A stretch of 64,000 bases of DNA from Symbiodinium natans (Eukaryota; Sar; Dinophyceae; Suessiales; Symbiodiniaceae), in assembly GCA_905221605.1 (NCBI GenBank), contig CAJNDS010000402.1:186001-250000 (forward strand), in the 5' to 3' direction. How positions within the stretch are numbered: position 1 is the first letter of the stretch; each line of letters begins with the position of its first letter. This document shows positions 55,640 to 64,000 of the stretch, piece after piece. The position numbers and the translations under genes are program-made. Below the pieces are notes generated by a model, which ran no database searches, had not been told where the DNA came from, and worked only from the letters and a program-made list of their open reading frames with translations.

Positions 55640-57250
55640 AAATCTGACATGAACCTACCTACGTGTCACTTAATGGTACTGCCCCAAAGTCGGCCCATCC
55701 GTGTTGCCACATGCTTTCAAGATTGGAGTTTCTGTTAGCTTGCCAGGCTTGCAGATTTGCACATTGCAGTGAAAGCAAAACAGCGTGCCGGGATTTCACC
55801 TTCCAAACATCACTGACATGAGCAAGGATTGTGGTATACCTGCAAACTCAGACCAATGGTCGGAAATGCGGCTGATGTGTGCTTCTATGACTTTCCTCTA
55901 CATTCCAGCCAATTCCGGTACACCTTTCTGCATGAGTTGGGTCTCAGCCAAAGAGGAACCTTTGAAAACCAAAAGGTGATCTCGGGACATCGACAGCCGC
56001 ATGCGTCCTGCGAATCATCAGCTACGTGGATCAAAGGCTCCCGCAGCGCCGAGCGCAGGAGGACTGTCACGGCACCACTTGAACCTCGGGAGCACCGGGT
56101 TCTGACAACATGTTCTGACGCAAAAACACTCTAGGGTCTCAAGCACGCACTTTCCCACTTTCCCCCCCCCTTAGTCAATCCAAAGTGGTTCAGTGCCAGG
56201 CTCAGCCCTGTCGCAAGCATCGTATGGCCTTGGACAACGCAACGGGGATTCTGCTTGCCTGCGCTTGCAACTGAGGAACTAACTGTCACAGCGGCTCTGT
56301 CCAACACGTCTCCCGACGAGGTGCACAGGCTGACTGCACATGGCATCGGCAGCAGGGCGCCAGCGGCCTGACATGCAGCTGTGTCCATAGATGTAAGAGC
56401 TGGGAACCTTCCCAACAAACACCTGCAAAGCTTCCTGCCCACACCTCGAATTGCGTAAATTGAGGGCCGCTTTGGGCTAGGATTCGTGCATCATCATTCC
56501 AAGGAATCTGGGGCAGCTTCTCAATGCAGCGATACATGGGACCAGGTTGGCAAGGGCAAAAGTGCAGACTTCAAAGGCAGCGCTTCTGATTACCGCACAC
56601 ACCGAAGCTTTTAACAAATCATTTTATGAAACAATTTATACAAGAACTGGCCGAGAGGACCAGCTACAAAGACTTGCAGGCCCCCTCCCCCTCCCTGAAT
56701 CAGCCAACGCTTTCCGTGTGCGGCCTCGAAGCGTGGGAAGTCCCGCTCCTGAGAGGTTTAGGGTTTAGGGTTTAGGGTTTAGGGTTTAGGGTTTAGGGTT
56801 TAGGGTTTAGGGTCCATCCAAAACAATGCGTGCAAATAGGTGCAGGTGCAAACACAGCAGATGTGATGTACTCAATGTGGCAGGTTGCATGTCCAAAGCA
56901 AGGCCTGTCTGCGGAAATTCTGTGATCGCGGTCAAGGGAAACACTCAAAACCGAGTTTCTCTTAAAAGCAAGAATTATTTGGGACCAGTGATTTCCAGTG
57001 CTTCCTTCCGGAAGCCCCCTACAGCCCGACTGCCAGGTTCGTCAGGGAGCGATGTGGCCATAAAGCAGGCGGAGGCGATCTGGAGCGAGCCCGGCACGGT
57101 GGAAGCAAAGTAGAACCTCCACATCGGGGACCATGTGATTCGAGTTCAGGTCAGTCAATCAGTTTATGTCTGAAGCTGGGTCATTAAGACCAAGAATCCT
57201 GAAGTCTCCAGATCAAACCTGCGTACAGAATGTCGTAAAGACTGGAAAAT
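55640..57250. other. Stretch with unresolved coding signals
   Basis: On the - strand, 56537-56430 (IEKLPQIPWNDDARILAQSG) and 56400-56160 (ACQAAGALLPMPCAVSLC) both look coding but lie in different frames with no workable splice between them. A perfect TTTAGGG cluster lies at 56756-56813. Confidence 0.4.
56756..56813. repeat. Interstitial telomere repeat, eight perfect TTTAGGG units
   Basis: The longest uninterrupted TTTAGGG run in the window. Confidence 0.95.
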
Positions 57251-57259
57251 CTTCAAACT

Positions 57260-57943
57260 TCAAAACAGCCCCTCCTCACGGAGCTCTGCCGCACGCGCTG
57301 AGATGGTCTCGCCGTCTCGAAGGGTCTCGATCATCTTCAAGTACTCCTCCGAAGCCATCCGAACACCCCGAAGCGCCAAATACCTCCGAAAAGCCTCTGT
57401 ATGAACCTTTGAACCAACATGGTGGGGTTGAGGGCCATGCTACCTGACGCACAACACAACAGACCGAACACGAACCAACGACCCCCCCAAGAACCGCCAA
57501 ATTTCCCAAAAACCTTCAGATGATGTCTAAGCCATACTAAAAAATCCTCAAGGAAGGATGTGCCTCCAGGAAGACGAGAACATACAGGGCGAAGGAGTAG
57601 GGCTTGCCGGGCAGTGTCCCAAGGTCCGCCTCACCGCCACCCGGAGCTTTCTTTGGGAAGCTGTTGGGGTTTCTGATTTGTTTGCCATTTTAAAGCGATC
57701 GAGTCAGCATCGTCCGTCTTCAAACCGAAAGTTGACGATAAGCCAATGGCCGTTGCAGGGCAACAGGGCACAGGCATGGCTCAAAAGTGAGCTGGCAGCT
57801 CGGATTCGCGACCAAAAGGTCCAAGGACCCCCAGATCTGAGCTGTTGTCGAGATCGGGGATGCTTGCCTCAGGAAGACAAGCAGAAAAGCTTCGTCGACT
57901 CGTAGAGCTCCACCATCTCAGCATGCCAGAGGTCCGTTTCCAT
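57260..57943 (-). CDS. Complete small three-exon gene, 89-residue unknown protein
   Basis: Exon 1, 57943-57894, starts METDLWHAEMVELYES and ends before GAAGCTT (GA donor). Exon 2, 57660-57564, follows CAACAG and reads FPKKAPGGGEADLGTLPGKP then YSFALYVLVFLE, before GC. Exon 3, about 57383-57260, reads YLALRGVRMASEEYLKMIET then ETISARAAELREEGLF and stop. Exons 1 and 2 join in phase (two plus one bases give Thr). At the second join one base can belong to either side (GAG|GC...GAG|GT), so the exact intron ends are ambiguous. The protein has an acidic start, a Gly/Pro linker, one hydrophobic segment and a charged helical tail. No family is recognised. The start codon lies four bases after the arylsulfatase stop on the same strand. 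Confidence 0.55.
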
Positions 57944-57947
57944 GAGC

Positions 57948-60353
57948 TCAGATCACTGTTGTTTGTGACGGAACAGACGTGCTGTTGATGTACTTAAAAT
58001 GCAACTGGTTAAGCTTTCCATTGAACTTGAAGGGAATGCGGTCCTGGTAAAGCAGAGACACGGGACCTCCCAAGTCCATCCCCACATCAAAAGTCTCGGA
58101 AAGAGAGAAGGAAAGGCGCATCGAAATTTCCACGTTCAGAGAGGCCACCAAAGTTCCGTTCACAGACATGGTCAGAAGTGCCGGCGGAATGAGGCCCTTC
58201 ATCTTACTCATGTCATACAGCAGCTTGACCTCGATCTTTGCAGTCCCCTCTGCCAGTGGCGCGGAAGACTTTGTCACGTAGCGGTGCAGCAGGGTGGACA
58301 TGTACTCTGCGTAGAGGTAGCCCTGGTCCATGTACACGGAGAATCCGCCGGCTGTGCCGCCCACACAGTACAGAACTCCTGAGCCGTTCTTGGGCACCTC
58401 CACATCCAGAGTGGCCACGGAGCTATGGCCGCTGAGGAAAAGTGGAGCGTTGGACTCCGCAATCCGGGTCATGCCTTCGTACAGAATCCACTCCGTCAGC
58501 GGAGACTTCGGGCCGTCTTCGGGATGGTAGTAGACGGTCCACAGGCCGGCACCGATGGGCAACACTTTGTTCTGGGTAGCCTCCACCAAGAAAATCTGTT
58601 TCATCTTCTCAACCTGCTCTGGCATCTCCTTGGCCAGGTCCCGGGCCTGGGAGTAGTCTTTGGTGAGGTCATAGAGTTCCCAGACATCGGTGTCAGGGTT
58701 CCACTGCTTCATGCGCGTCTCATTGGGCTCCGCCCATGGGAAGCGGGGTCCAAAGACGCTGGCGAACCAGCCATCCTTGTAGACGCCACGGCTGCCCATA
58801 ACCTCAAAGTACTGGGTATCCTTCCGCCCCATGGCAGATGCATTGTTCCACGTGTACATCATGGACACGCCATCCAGGGGCATCTGTGCAACACCCTCCA
58901 CATGCTCTGGGGGCTCGATTCCCACCGCCTCATAGATGGTGGGCACAATGTCGCAGACGTGGTGGAACTGGGAACGTGGAGTGGGGTCATGCTTGATCAC
59001 CTTCGGCCAGGACATGACCATGGGTGTTCGGGTGCCACCAAAGTGTGCGGCGATGAGCTTTGTGCTCTTGAAGGGCGTGTCCAACGCCCAGGCCCAGGAG
59101 CTGTGGTACATGTTGTCCACATGCTTCGAGCCCAGGGCACTCAGCCCACCAAAGTCGCGCTCCAACACAGCGATCTGCTCCTGCGCAGTGCTTGGAATCA
59201 TGTTCTCCACAAGCATCTCATCAATGCTGCCGTGCAGGCCTTCGGCCGAGGCCCCATTGTCTCCGAGGATGTAGATGACCAGCGTGTTGTTGAACAAGCC
59301 TTGGCGCTCCAGCTCCTCAATGACCTTGCCGTCCTGTGTGTCCGTATGCTCCAGATATCCGGCATAGACCTCAACGAGGCGCAGCTGGAAGGCACGATCT
59401 GCCTCTGGGATGTGCTCCCACTTCTCCATGGTTGGGTCTATCTCAGTCAGCTCGGTGGTCGGAGGGATCCAGCCCATGGCCTTCTGCTTCTCGAAGGTGA
59501 TGTTGCGAAGCTTCTCCCAGCCCATGTCAAACTTGCCCTTGTACTTATCGGCCCACTCGCTGTGCACGTGGTGGGGCCCGTGGGTGCCGCCAGGTGCGAA
59601 GTAGATGAAGAAAGGCCGATCCGGGGTCAGCGCGCGGTTGTTGCGGATGAACTTCACCGCTTGGTCTGCGAGGTCCTCAGTCAGGTGGTAGCCCTCCTCC
59701 GGGGAGTATGGAGGCTCGATTGGGTTGGTGTTCTCGAACAGTCGCGGCTCGTATTGTGACGTCTCGGCGGCAATGAAGCCGTAGAAGTAGCTGAAACCAA
59801 GGCCTGTAGGGTACTGGTCGAAGGGCCCGGTCTTGAAAAGGCTGGTAACTGGGGTGTTGTGCCATTTTCCGAAGGCTGCAGTATCATAGCCATACCCAGA
59901 CAATACCTTCGCCACCGTCGCTGCTGACTTCGGAATTGTCCCAGTGTAGCCGGGAAAGCCTGCTGCTGCCTCGGTGATCTGCCCCGTGCCGATGTTGTGG
60001 GAGTTCCGGCCCGTAACCAGGGAGGCACGTGTGGGCGAGCAAATGGCCGTGGTGTGGAAGCGGTTGTAAGAGACACCCCGCGATGCCAGCTTGGACAGGG
60101 TAGGGGTGTGGATCGGACCACCAAAAGTGTCAGGAGCTCCAAATCCCACATCATCGTTCATGATTACCACGATGTTTGGGACATCCTTCTTCAACGGCTT
60201 GCGCTTGGCTGGCCAGCTGTTCTTCGAGTCGGCAAGAGTTGGCCCCACCACAGCCTCGGATGGCATCGGCGGGAATGGAAGATCGGGGCCCGGAAACTGT
60301 GCGTCGGCTACAGCCAGGCTCAGGAACCCCAAGGCGCACCAGGACAGCCTCAT
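57948..60353 (-). CDS. Arylsulfatase, large type, single exon
   Basis: 801 residues from Met at 60353. I chose this over an upstream in-frame ATG because it begins a signal peptide (MRLSWCALGFLSLAVADAQ). It hydrolyses sulfate esters after Cys105 in CSPTRAS is converted to formylglycine. The usual active-site set is present: Asp67-Asp68 (MNDDVG), Arg109, Lys163 and His165 (FGKWHN), His258 (GGTHGPHH), Asp365-Asn366 (GDNG). The C-terminal 200 residues form the beta-rich extension seen in the roughly 780-residue bacterial and mycobacterial arylsulfatases, to which layout and length correspond better than to animal lysosomal enzymes. The likely location is secreted or extracellular, acting on sulfated polysaccharides. 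The absence of introns contrasts with the micro-exon genes around it and would fit transfer from bacteria or retroposition. Confidence 0.95.
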   Translation of the reverse strand: MRLSWCALGFLSLAVADAQFPGPDLPFPPMPSEAVVGPTLADSKNSWPAKRKPLKKDVPNIVVIMNDDVGFGAPDTFGGPIHTPTLSKLASRGVSYNRFHTTAICSPTRASLVTGRNSHNIGTGQITEAAAGFPGYTGTIPKSAATVAKVLSGYGYDTAAFGKWHNTPVTSLFKTGPFDQYPTGLGFSYFYGFIAAETSQYEPRLFENTNPIEPPYSPEEGYHLTEDLADQAVKFIRNNRALTPDRPFFIYFAPGGTHGPHHVHSEWADKYKGKFDMGWEKLRNITFEKQKAMGWIPPTTELTEIDPTMEKWEHIPEADRAFQLRLVEVYAGYLEHTDTQDGKVIEELERQGLFNNTLVIYILGDNGASAEGLHGSIDEMLVENMIPSTAQEQIAVLERDFGGLSALGSKHVDNMYHSSWAWALDTPFKSTKLIAAHFGGTRTPMVMSWPKVIKHDPTPRSQFHHVCDIVPTIYEAVGIEPPEHVEGVAQMPLDGVSMMYTWNNASAMGRKDTQYFEVMGSRGVYKDGWFASVFGPRFPWAEPNETRMKQWNPDTDVWELYDLTKDYSQARDLAKEMPEQVEKMKQIFLVEATQNKVLPIGAGLWTVYYHPEDGPKSPLTEWILYEGMTRIAESNAPLFLSGHSSVATLDVEVPKNGSGVLYCVGGTAGGFSVYMDQGYLYAEYMSTLLHRYVTKSSAPLAEGTAKIEVKLLYDMSKMKGLIPPALLTMSVNGTLVASLNVEISMRLSFSLSETFDVGMDLGGPVSLLYQDRIPFKFNGKLNQLHFKYINSTSVPSQTTVI

Positions 60354-62570
60354 GGCTGGAATGTCACGCGTTGTGCGCGTCAAATGTGTCAAGCCCTGCT
60401 ACGTCCTGCTGTCCTACTATGGGGAGGCTCCTGAGCCGAAACGGGTTCGCAGCCATCCGCAACGGTACGACACACGGCATTCAGCAAGTAATTGAACATA
60501 AGACTGTACTGGTAGTTCAGCCCTGTGGGCTAGCACTTTCACTTTGGCAGTGGCGACTGCGACCCGAAACGGCCCTGAGCCATGGACCACGGCCCGAAGC
60601 AGCACTAGCCGGTCCGGGAGCTCCCCGGCGATCAAGAAGCGCTGGCAAGGTGATGTGAGTGATGTGCGGCAAGGGCTTGGGGGAGGGCCCAACAGCTTAG
60701 TAATTTAGTAGCCTCAAGCAAGGCGAGCACTCGACCGCCCCATACCCCAAACCCTCCATGTGCCTGCAGCGCCGGCGCGGCCTCCTCCAGCTCGGCCTGG
60801 CGCCGCTGGAGGACCTCATTGCAACTTGCAAGTTTGCAAAGCTGAAGCGCTTTGTTGGGGGCTTGGCACTGGACCTCGCACTTGCAGACAGCAGGCTTGC
60901 TTCTGGGTGTGGCCGAAGGTGCCAAACCCCGAAGTGTTGCAATTCTTAACTTAGCCAGCACCTCATGCGACCCGAACAGCACAAAGGGGAAAAAACAAAT
61001 ACCAGAAGATCAAATGTGGGTTTCAACCACGCCAGACCATCATCAAAGCCTTCCTACTTTCGGGATTGCGCATACCCCCCATCTATTATCAAACACAGCG
61101 CATGTTTATCCGGTCTGGGTCAATTACGGTCTCATCCTCTCCCAGCGTTGCGGACTTTCGGAGTTCCTGCACGCGAAGTGGGAGCATGTCTCGTCAGGCT
61201 TCAAAATGTCTGGGCTGAGTAGGCTTGAGCGAATTCTTGACATGCGCCGAGATGCTGTGACAACAAACCCAGTTCATGACAGTGGAAAGAAAAATTCTAC
61301 CAACGAGAATGTGTAGCGAATGAAATGATGCAAGCTTGAAACTTATGTATGGGTAAAACTGACGGCGGCCACAACCCAAAAAAATGAAGCGCATGCAGTG
61401 TCAAGAATGCGCGTATGTTTACAAGACTGTGCATTCACTGTCGCTACCATCAGCGAGAAGAAGCTCAATCATGCGCCGATGAACGCATGAACTAAGCACT
61501 TTGGAAACGTCCAGGATGCCAGCTCAGTTCCGAAGGTCCAATGTCGACGATAGCACCCAAGCGGCTAGAGCCAAGGCCGACAATCCTGCAGCAAGGTCAC
61601 CAGCTCCTCACGGGAGGCGTCACCTGTGCAAGCGCTGGTTCTTTGCAATATGGGCCGGACACACACAATCTGTTCAAGGCAATAAACAAACACAGCAGTC
61701 AAAATTTAGCGAGAAACTAGCCTACGGGCCTACTCCGCGCAAAAGATGCACATCTGCAACTTGCAACGTGCAAAGTGGTGGGTAAAGCAATGCCCCAAAC
61801 ATGTGTGCCTCTGCCAGTCGTCACAGCCTGCGATATGTCGATACCTAACTCGCTAGCGACCCTCATCGAATGTCGGCTTTGGGCACTGCACAGGAGGGAG
61901 CCATGCAACGCAAAAACTATACTGTTTTGACATGCTACGGGTGATGTCCAAGCATCCATGCAAGGCAAACGCAGCTGTTAAACTTGCAAACTTCAAGCCA
62001 AAAACACTAAACAACCAGTGCTCATGGTTTGAGATCACAATGAACAACCCTGCCGATGATTATAGGTAATCCTGGCTGTACTGGCGGCTGCTGATGGCTA
62101 AGCGTTCTTGTGCACGCGCCTCAGATGCCCAGCAACGCAAACCGCTTGGATGCGCCAAGCCTGCGAAAACAAACAACTCGAATTGATGTTGTTCCACGTT
62201 GTTCCTTATTTCTGCTGCTTCTCAAACTACTTTGCGCAATTCAGTTGCCAATTCCTGAAGGATGTTCCGACATCAAGGCTCCTGGCTCTTGCTTGCTGCG
62301 GTCCAGATGTCTCACATCACCAAGTTGAAAACTATCAAGTTCAAGCAGAACTGATCCAGCACCGGCCTGTTGGTCTGCAAATGTGCCTCGCAGCGTCATC
62401 AGGTTCAACAAGTCAACAAAAATCAAACTGCAAATTCATAACTGGTCGGATCGCCCCCCTGCTCTGCCATGTTGTTAGATGTTATCGAAAGCTCATGATT
62501 TGTATTCGCAATCGGGCGCCCAGCCGAAGAGCAGGTCTTTGGCTCCATCGACACAGAACCTGCCGAGCTT
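60354..62570. other. Stretch with weak - strand coding signals
   Basis: On the - strand at 60880-60760 a frame reads NEVLQRRQAELEEAAPALQA, and at 62426-62245 another reads GTFADQQAGAGSVLLELDSF. Both are protein-like without fixed exon ends. The latter may continue the gene at 62.6 kb. Confidence 0.35.
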
Positions 62571-62583
62571 CTTCGTCACCAAC

Positions 62584-62712
62584 CACGCGGCGATTGAAAT
62601 TCAATCTGCTCTAATCTGAGAGTCACAGAATGGAAAAGGCCTTGCACCATGAGCGGCTTGCCATCAGCAACGGAACATTCAAGCTTGAAGCGTTGTCCAG
62701 TGACTCTCTGAA
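62584..62712 (-). CDS. Exon of an unknown protein
   Basis: After CTTCAGAG, the frame reads GQRFKLECSVADGKPLMVQG then LFHSVTLRLEQIEFQSPR, before CGTG|GTTGGTG; if not spliced it stops at 62577. Alternating beta-strand-like residues suggest a beta-sandwich. No family is recognised. Confidence 0.45.
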
Positions 62713-62719
62713 GTGGTGG

Positions 62720-64000
62720 AGTGCGCATGCTTTGTTTGGACAAATGTCGTGTTTTCTGGATACATTCGGCGCATGACATTGTTGTCCATCTGACATACTT
62801 GCTTGCACAGAGCTTACAGCCATTGTGAGATGCCTGCGGCGACAATTTTTTTCCCGACCCGCCCCCCCCCCCCCCTCCCCCCGCCCCCATATAAGACATG
62901 CAAGCTCCGCATCTTCGTGAGTACGAAACAGGGTTCTGACTGCAGCCGAAAATTGCCACAACGTCATGTTGATACAATTGCCTTCACGCCCCCCAATTCC
63001 ACGCGTTGTTCACTCGGTAGGTTCGTTGGGACATGTAGCCACGCTTGCACATGACAGAACATAGGAGTGTCGACCATGCACCGTTGGAAACCAGCATTTT
63101 CGGCCCCAGCAGAGTGCCTGACACTGCAGCCTCTTTAGCACACGGCCTGCCGGCAACGTGAATGGGCCAGGTAGGGGGAAGCATGGCCCGGCACACACAA
63201 TTGGCTTCTCTACAGTTTTGTTCTCAAGTCCGTGGAAGATAGTGGGTGGGTCTAGAAGGGATGCTGGAATGCTTGCAGCTATTTCTCCGAACGAGGTTGC
63301 AGCACCGCATCACCTTCCCGTTTGGGAGCTTCGGACAGAAAAATGCCAAAGAACTCTTCTGTCTGCGCCTCCGGCGTCAGTCGAAGAGCGAGCTGGTTGA
63401 AAGTATATATGACGAATTAAAGTTGGCAAGATTTGGGAAAATCGTGTTGTGATCTGCTGCATTCACACCCATCCACTCCGACACCGGGAAAAGGATGCTC
63501 TCCCACGGATACTTGGGAATCAACCGCCCCCGACCAACGTCCTCAACAAGGGTCCGGGGCAACATACATTCCGTTTCAGAAGAGGGTCTCTTGGCATGGT
63601 GAGCGGACTACACTCAGAAGCTACCTTGCACGTACGGCACGCGTCTAACATGCACGTCGCTGCTTGCCAGTTGCAGTACTGTGGCTGAAGTGTCTGCTTT
63701 CTTCGGGTCTCTGGAACTGTAGATGCCAGCACACACTGTCTGCACAGTCCTGATTGTTGCCCTCAAGCAAGCTGTCTGGATAATCGTTGAGGACCTTTCC
63801 ACCTCGAACGGCACCTCCCAAAAACTCAGCATCTCTGGCAAAAAGGATCGGGTGTCTTACATGGACCCATACACTCTAACCTCTACATCTATACACCCGT
63901 CCGCGAGCTGATGCTTGGAAACTGGCTGCAACAGGGCAAGGACCTCCCAGAACGAAGTGGTTGCCGGCCCATCCATGGTCGGTCCCCTGCGAGCGTTCCG
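62720..64000. other. Stretch with ambiguous coding on both strands
   Basis: A C run of about 16 bases lies at 62861-62876. At 63250-63900 both strands carry protein-like open frames (- strand GRLIPKYPWESILFPVSEW; + strand ELVESIYDELKLARFGK), so neither is called. Confidence 0.35.

Noticed and set aside
56131-56537. Two protein-like - strand frames read as one gene
   Set aside because: They lie in different phases with only about 20-45 bases between possible splice sites, too short for a normal intron; left as unresolved.
58425-59759. 444-codon + strand open frame
   Set aside because: It is antisense to the arylsulfatase, whose catalytic motifs and signal peptide fix the - strand; high GC at third positions keeps the antisense frame open.

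Overview
This is eukaryotic nuclear DNA, almost certainly from a dinoflagellate and most like Symbiodiniaceae. The reasons are visible in the sequence: scattered interstitial plant-type telomere repeats (TTTAGGG), genes cut into very short exons, splice donors that are often GC or GA instead of GT, acceptors nearly always followed by G, a possible spliced-leader relic, and gene families typical of algae and protists (LC8 dynein light chain, PP5-like phosphatase, AIF/FSP1-like flavoprotein, DOMON, arylsulfatase). There is no bacterial-style operon, CRISPR array or rRNA, and I could support no tRNA.

Layout. 1-7 kb is mostly non-coding repeats with one likely + strand exon (4.8-5.0 kb). From about 7 kb to 63 kb nearly every coding segment I can support lies on the - strand, that is, one long unidirectional gene block: a helical protein (7.1-7.7), a coiled-coil protein (10.7-12.4), the 3' end of a membrane protein (13.7-13.9), an LC8 dynein light chain (15.9-20.0) whose 3.4-kb intron holds a complete cysteine-rich membrane-protein gene (17.7-19.1), a DOMON protein (21.5-22.4), a secreted protein (24.0-24.4), an unknown exon (25.0-25.2), an AIF/FSP1-like oxidoreductase (25.9-27.5), an unknown exon (28.4-28.5), a PP5-like phosphatase in at least 14 small exons (29.5-35.3, perhaps 35.6), unknown exons at 36.5, 39.6-40.2, 43.5-43.8, 47.3-47.5, 48.4-48.8 and 50.7, a TPR plus TylF-type methyltransferase (53.2-54.5), an unknown exon (55.3-55.4), an 89-residue three-exon gene (57.3-57.9) four bases after a large single-exon arylsulfatase (57.9-60.4), and an unknown exon at 62.6.

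The longest open frames are not a good guide here. Most genes had to be assembled by hand from 10- to 50-codon exons by reading-frame phase, splice sites and family motifs. Three themes recur: (i) non-canonical introns, three of which in two unrelated genes start with the same seven bases, GAAGCTT; (ii) a dispersed fold-back element with GGGTACC-type inverted ends, three copies of which sit inside introns of the phosphatase gene; (iii) rearranged gene pieces, namely an inverted pair of J-domain exons forming a near-perfect hairpin and a methyltransferase whose C-terminal half is inverted relative to its N-terminal half. No database search was possible. Family names rest on motifs read by eye, and single exons called unknown are supported only by open frame, protein-like composition and splice signals.
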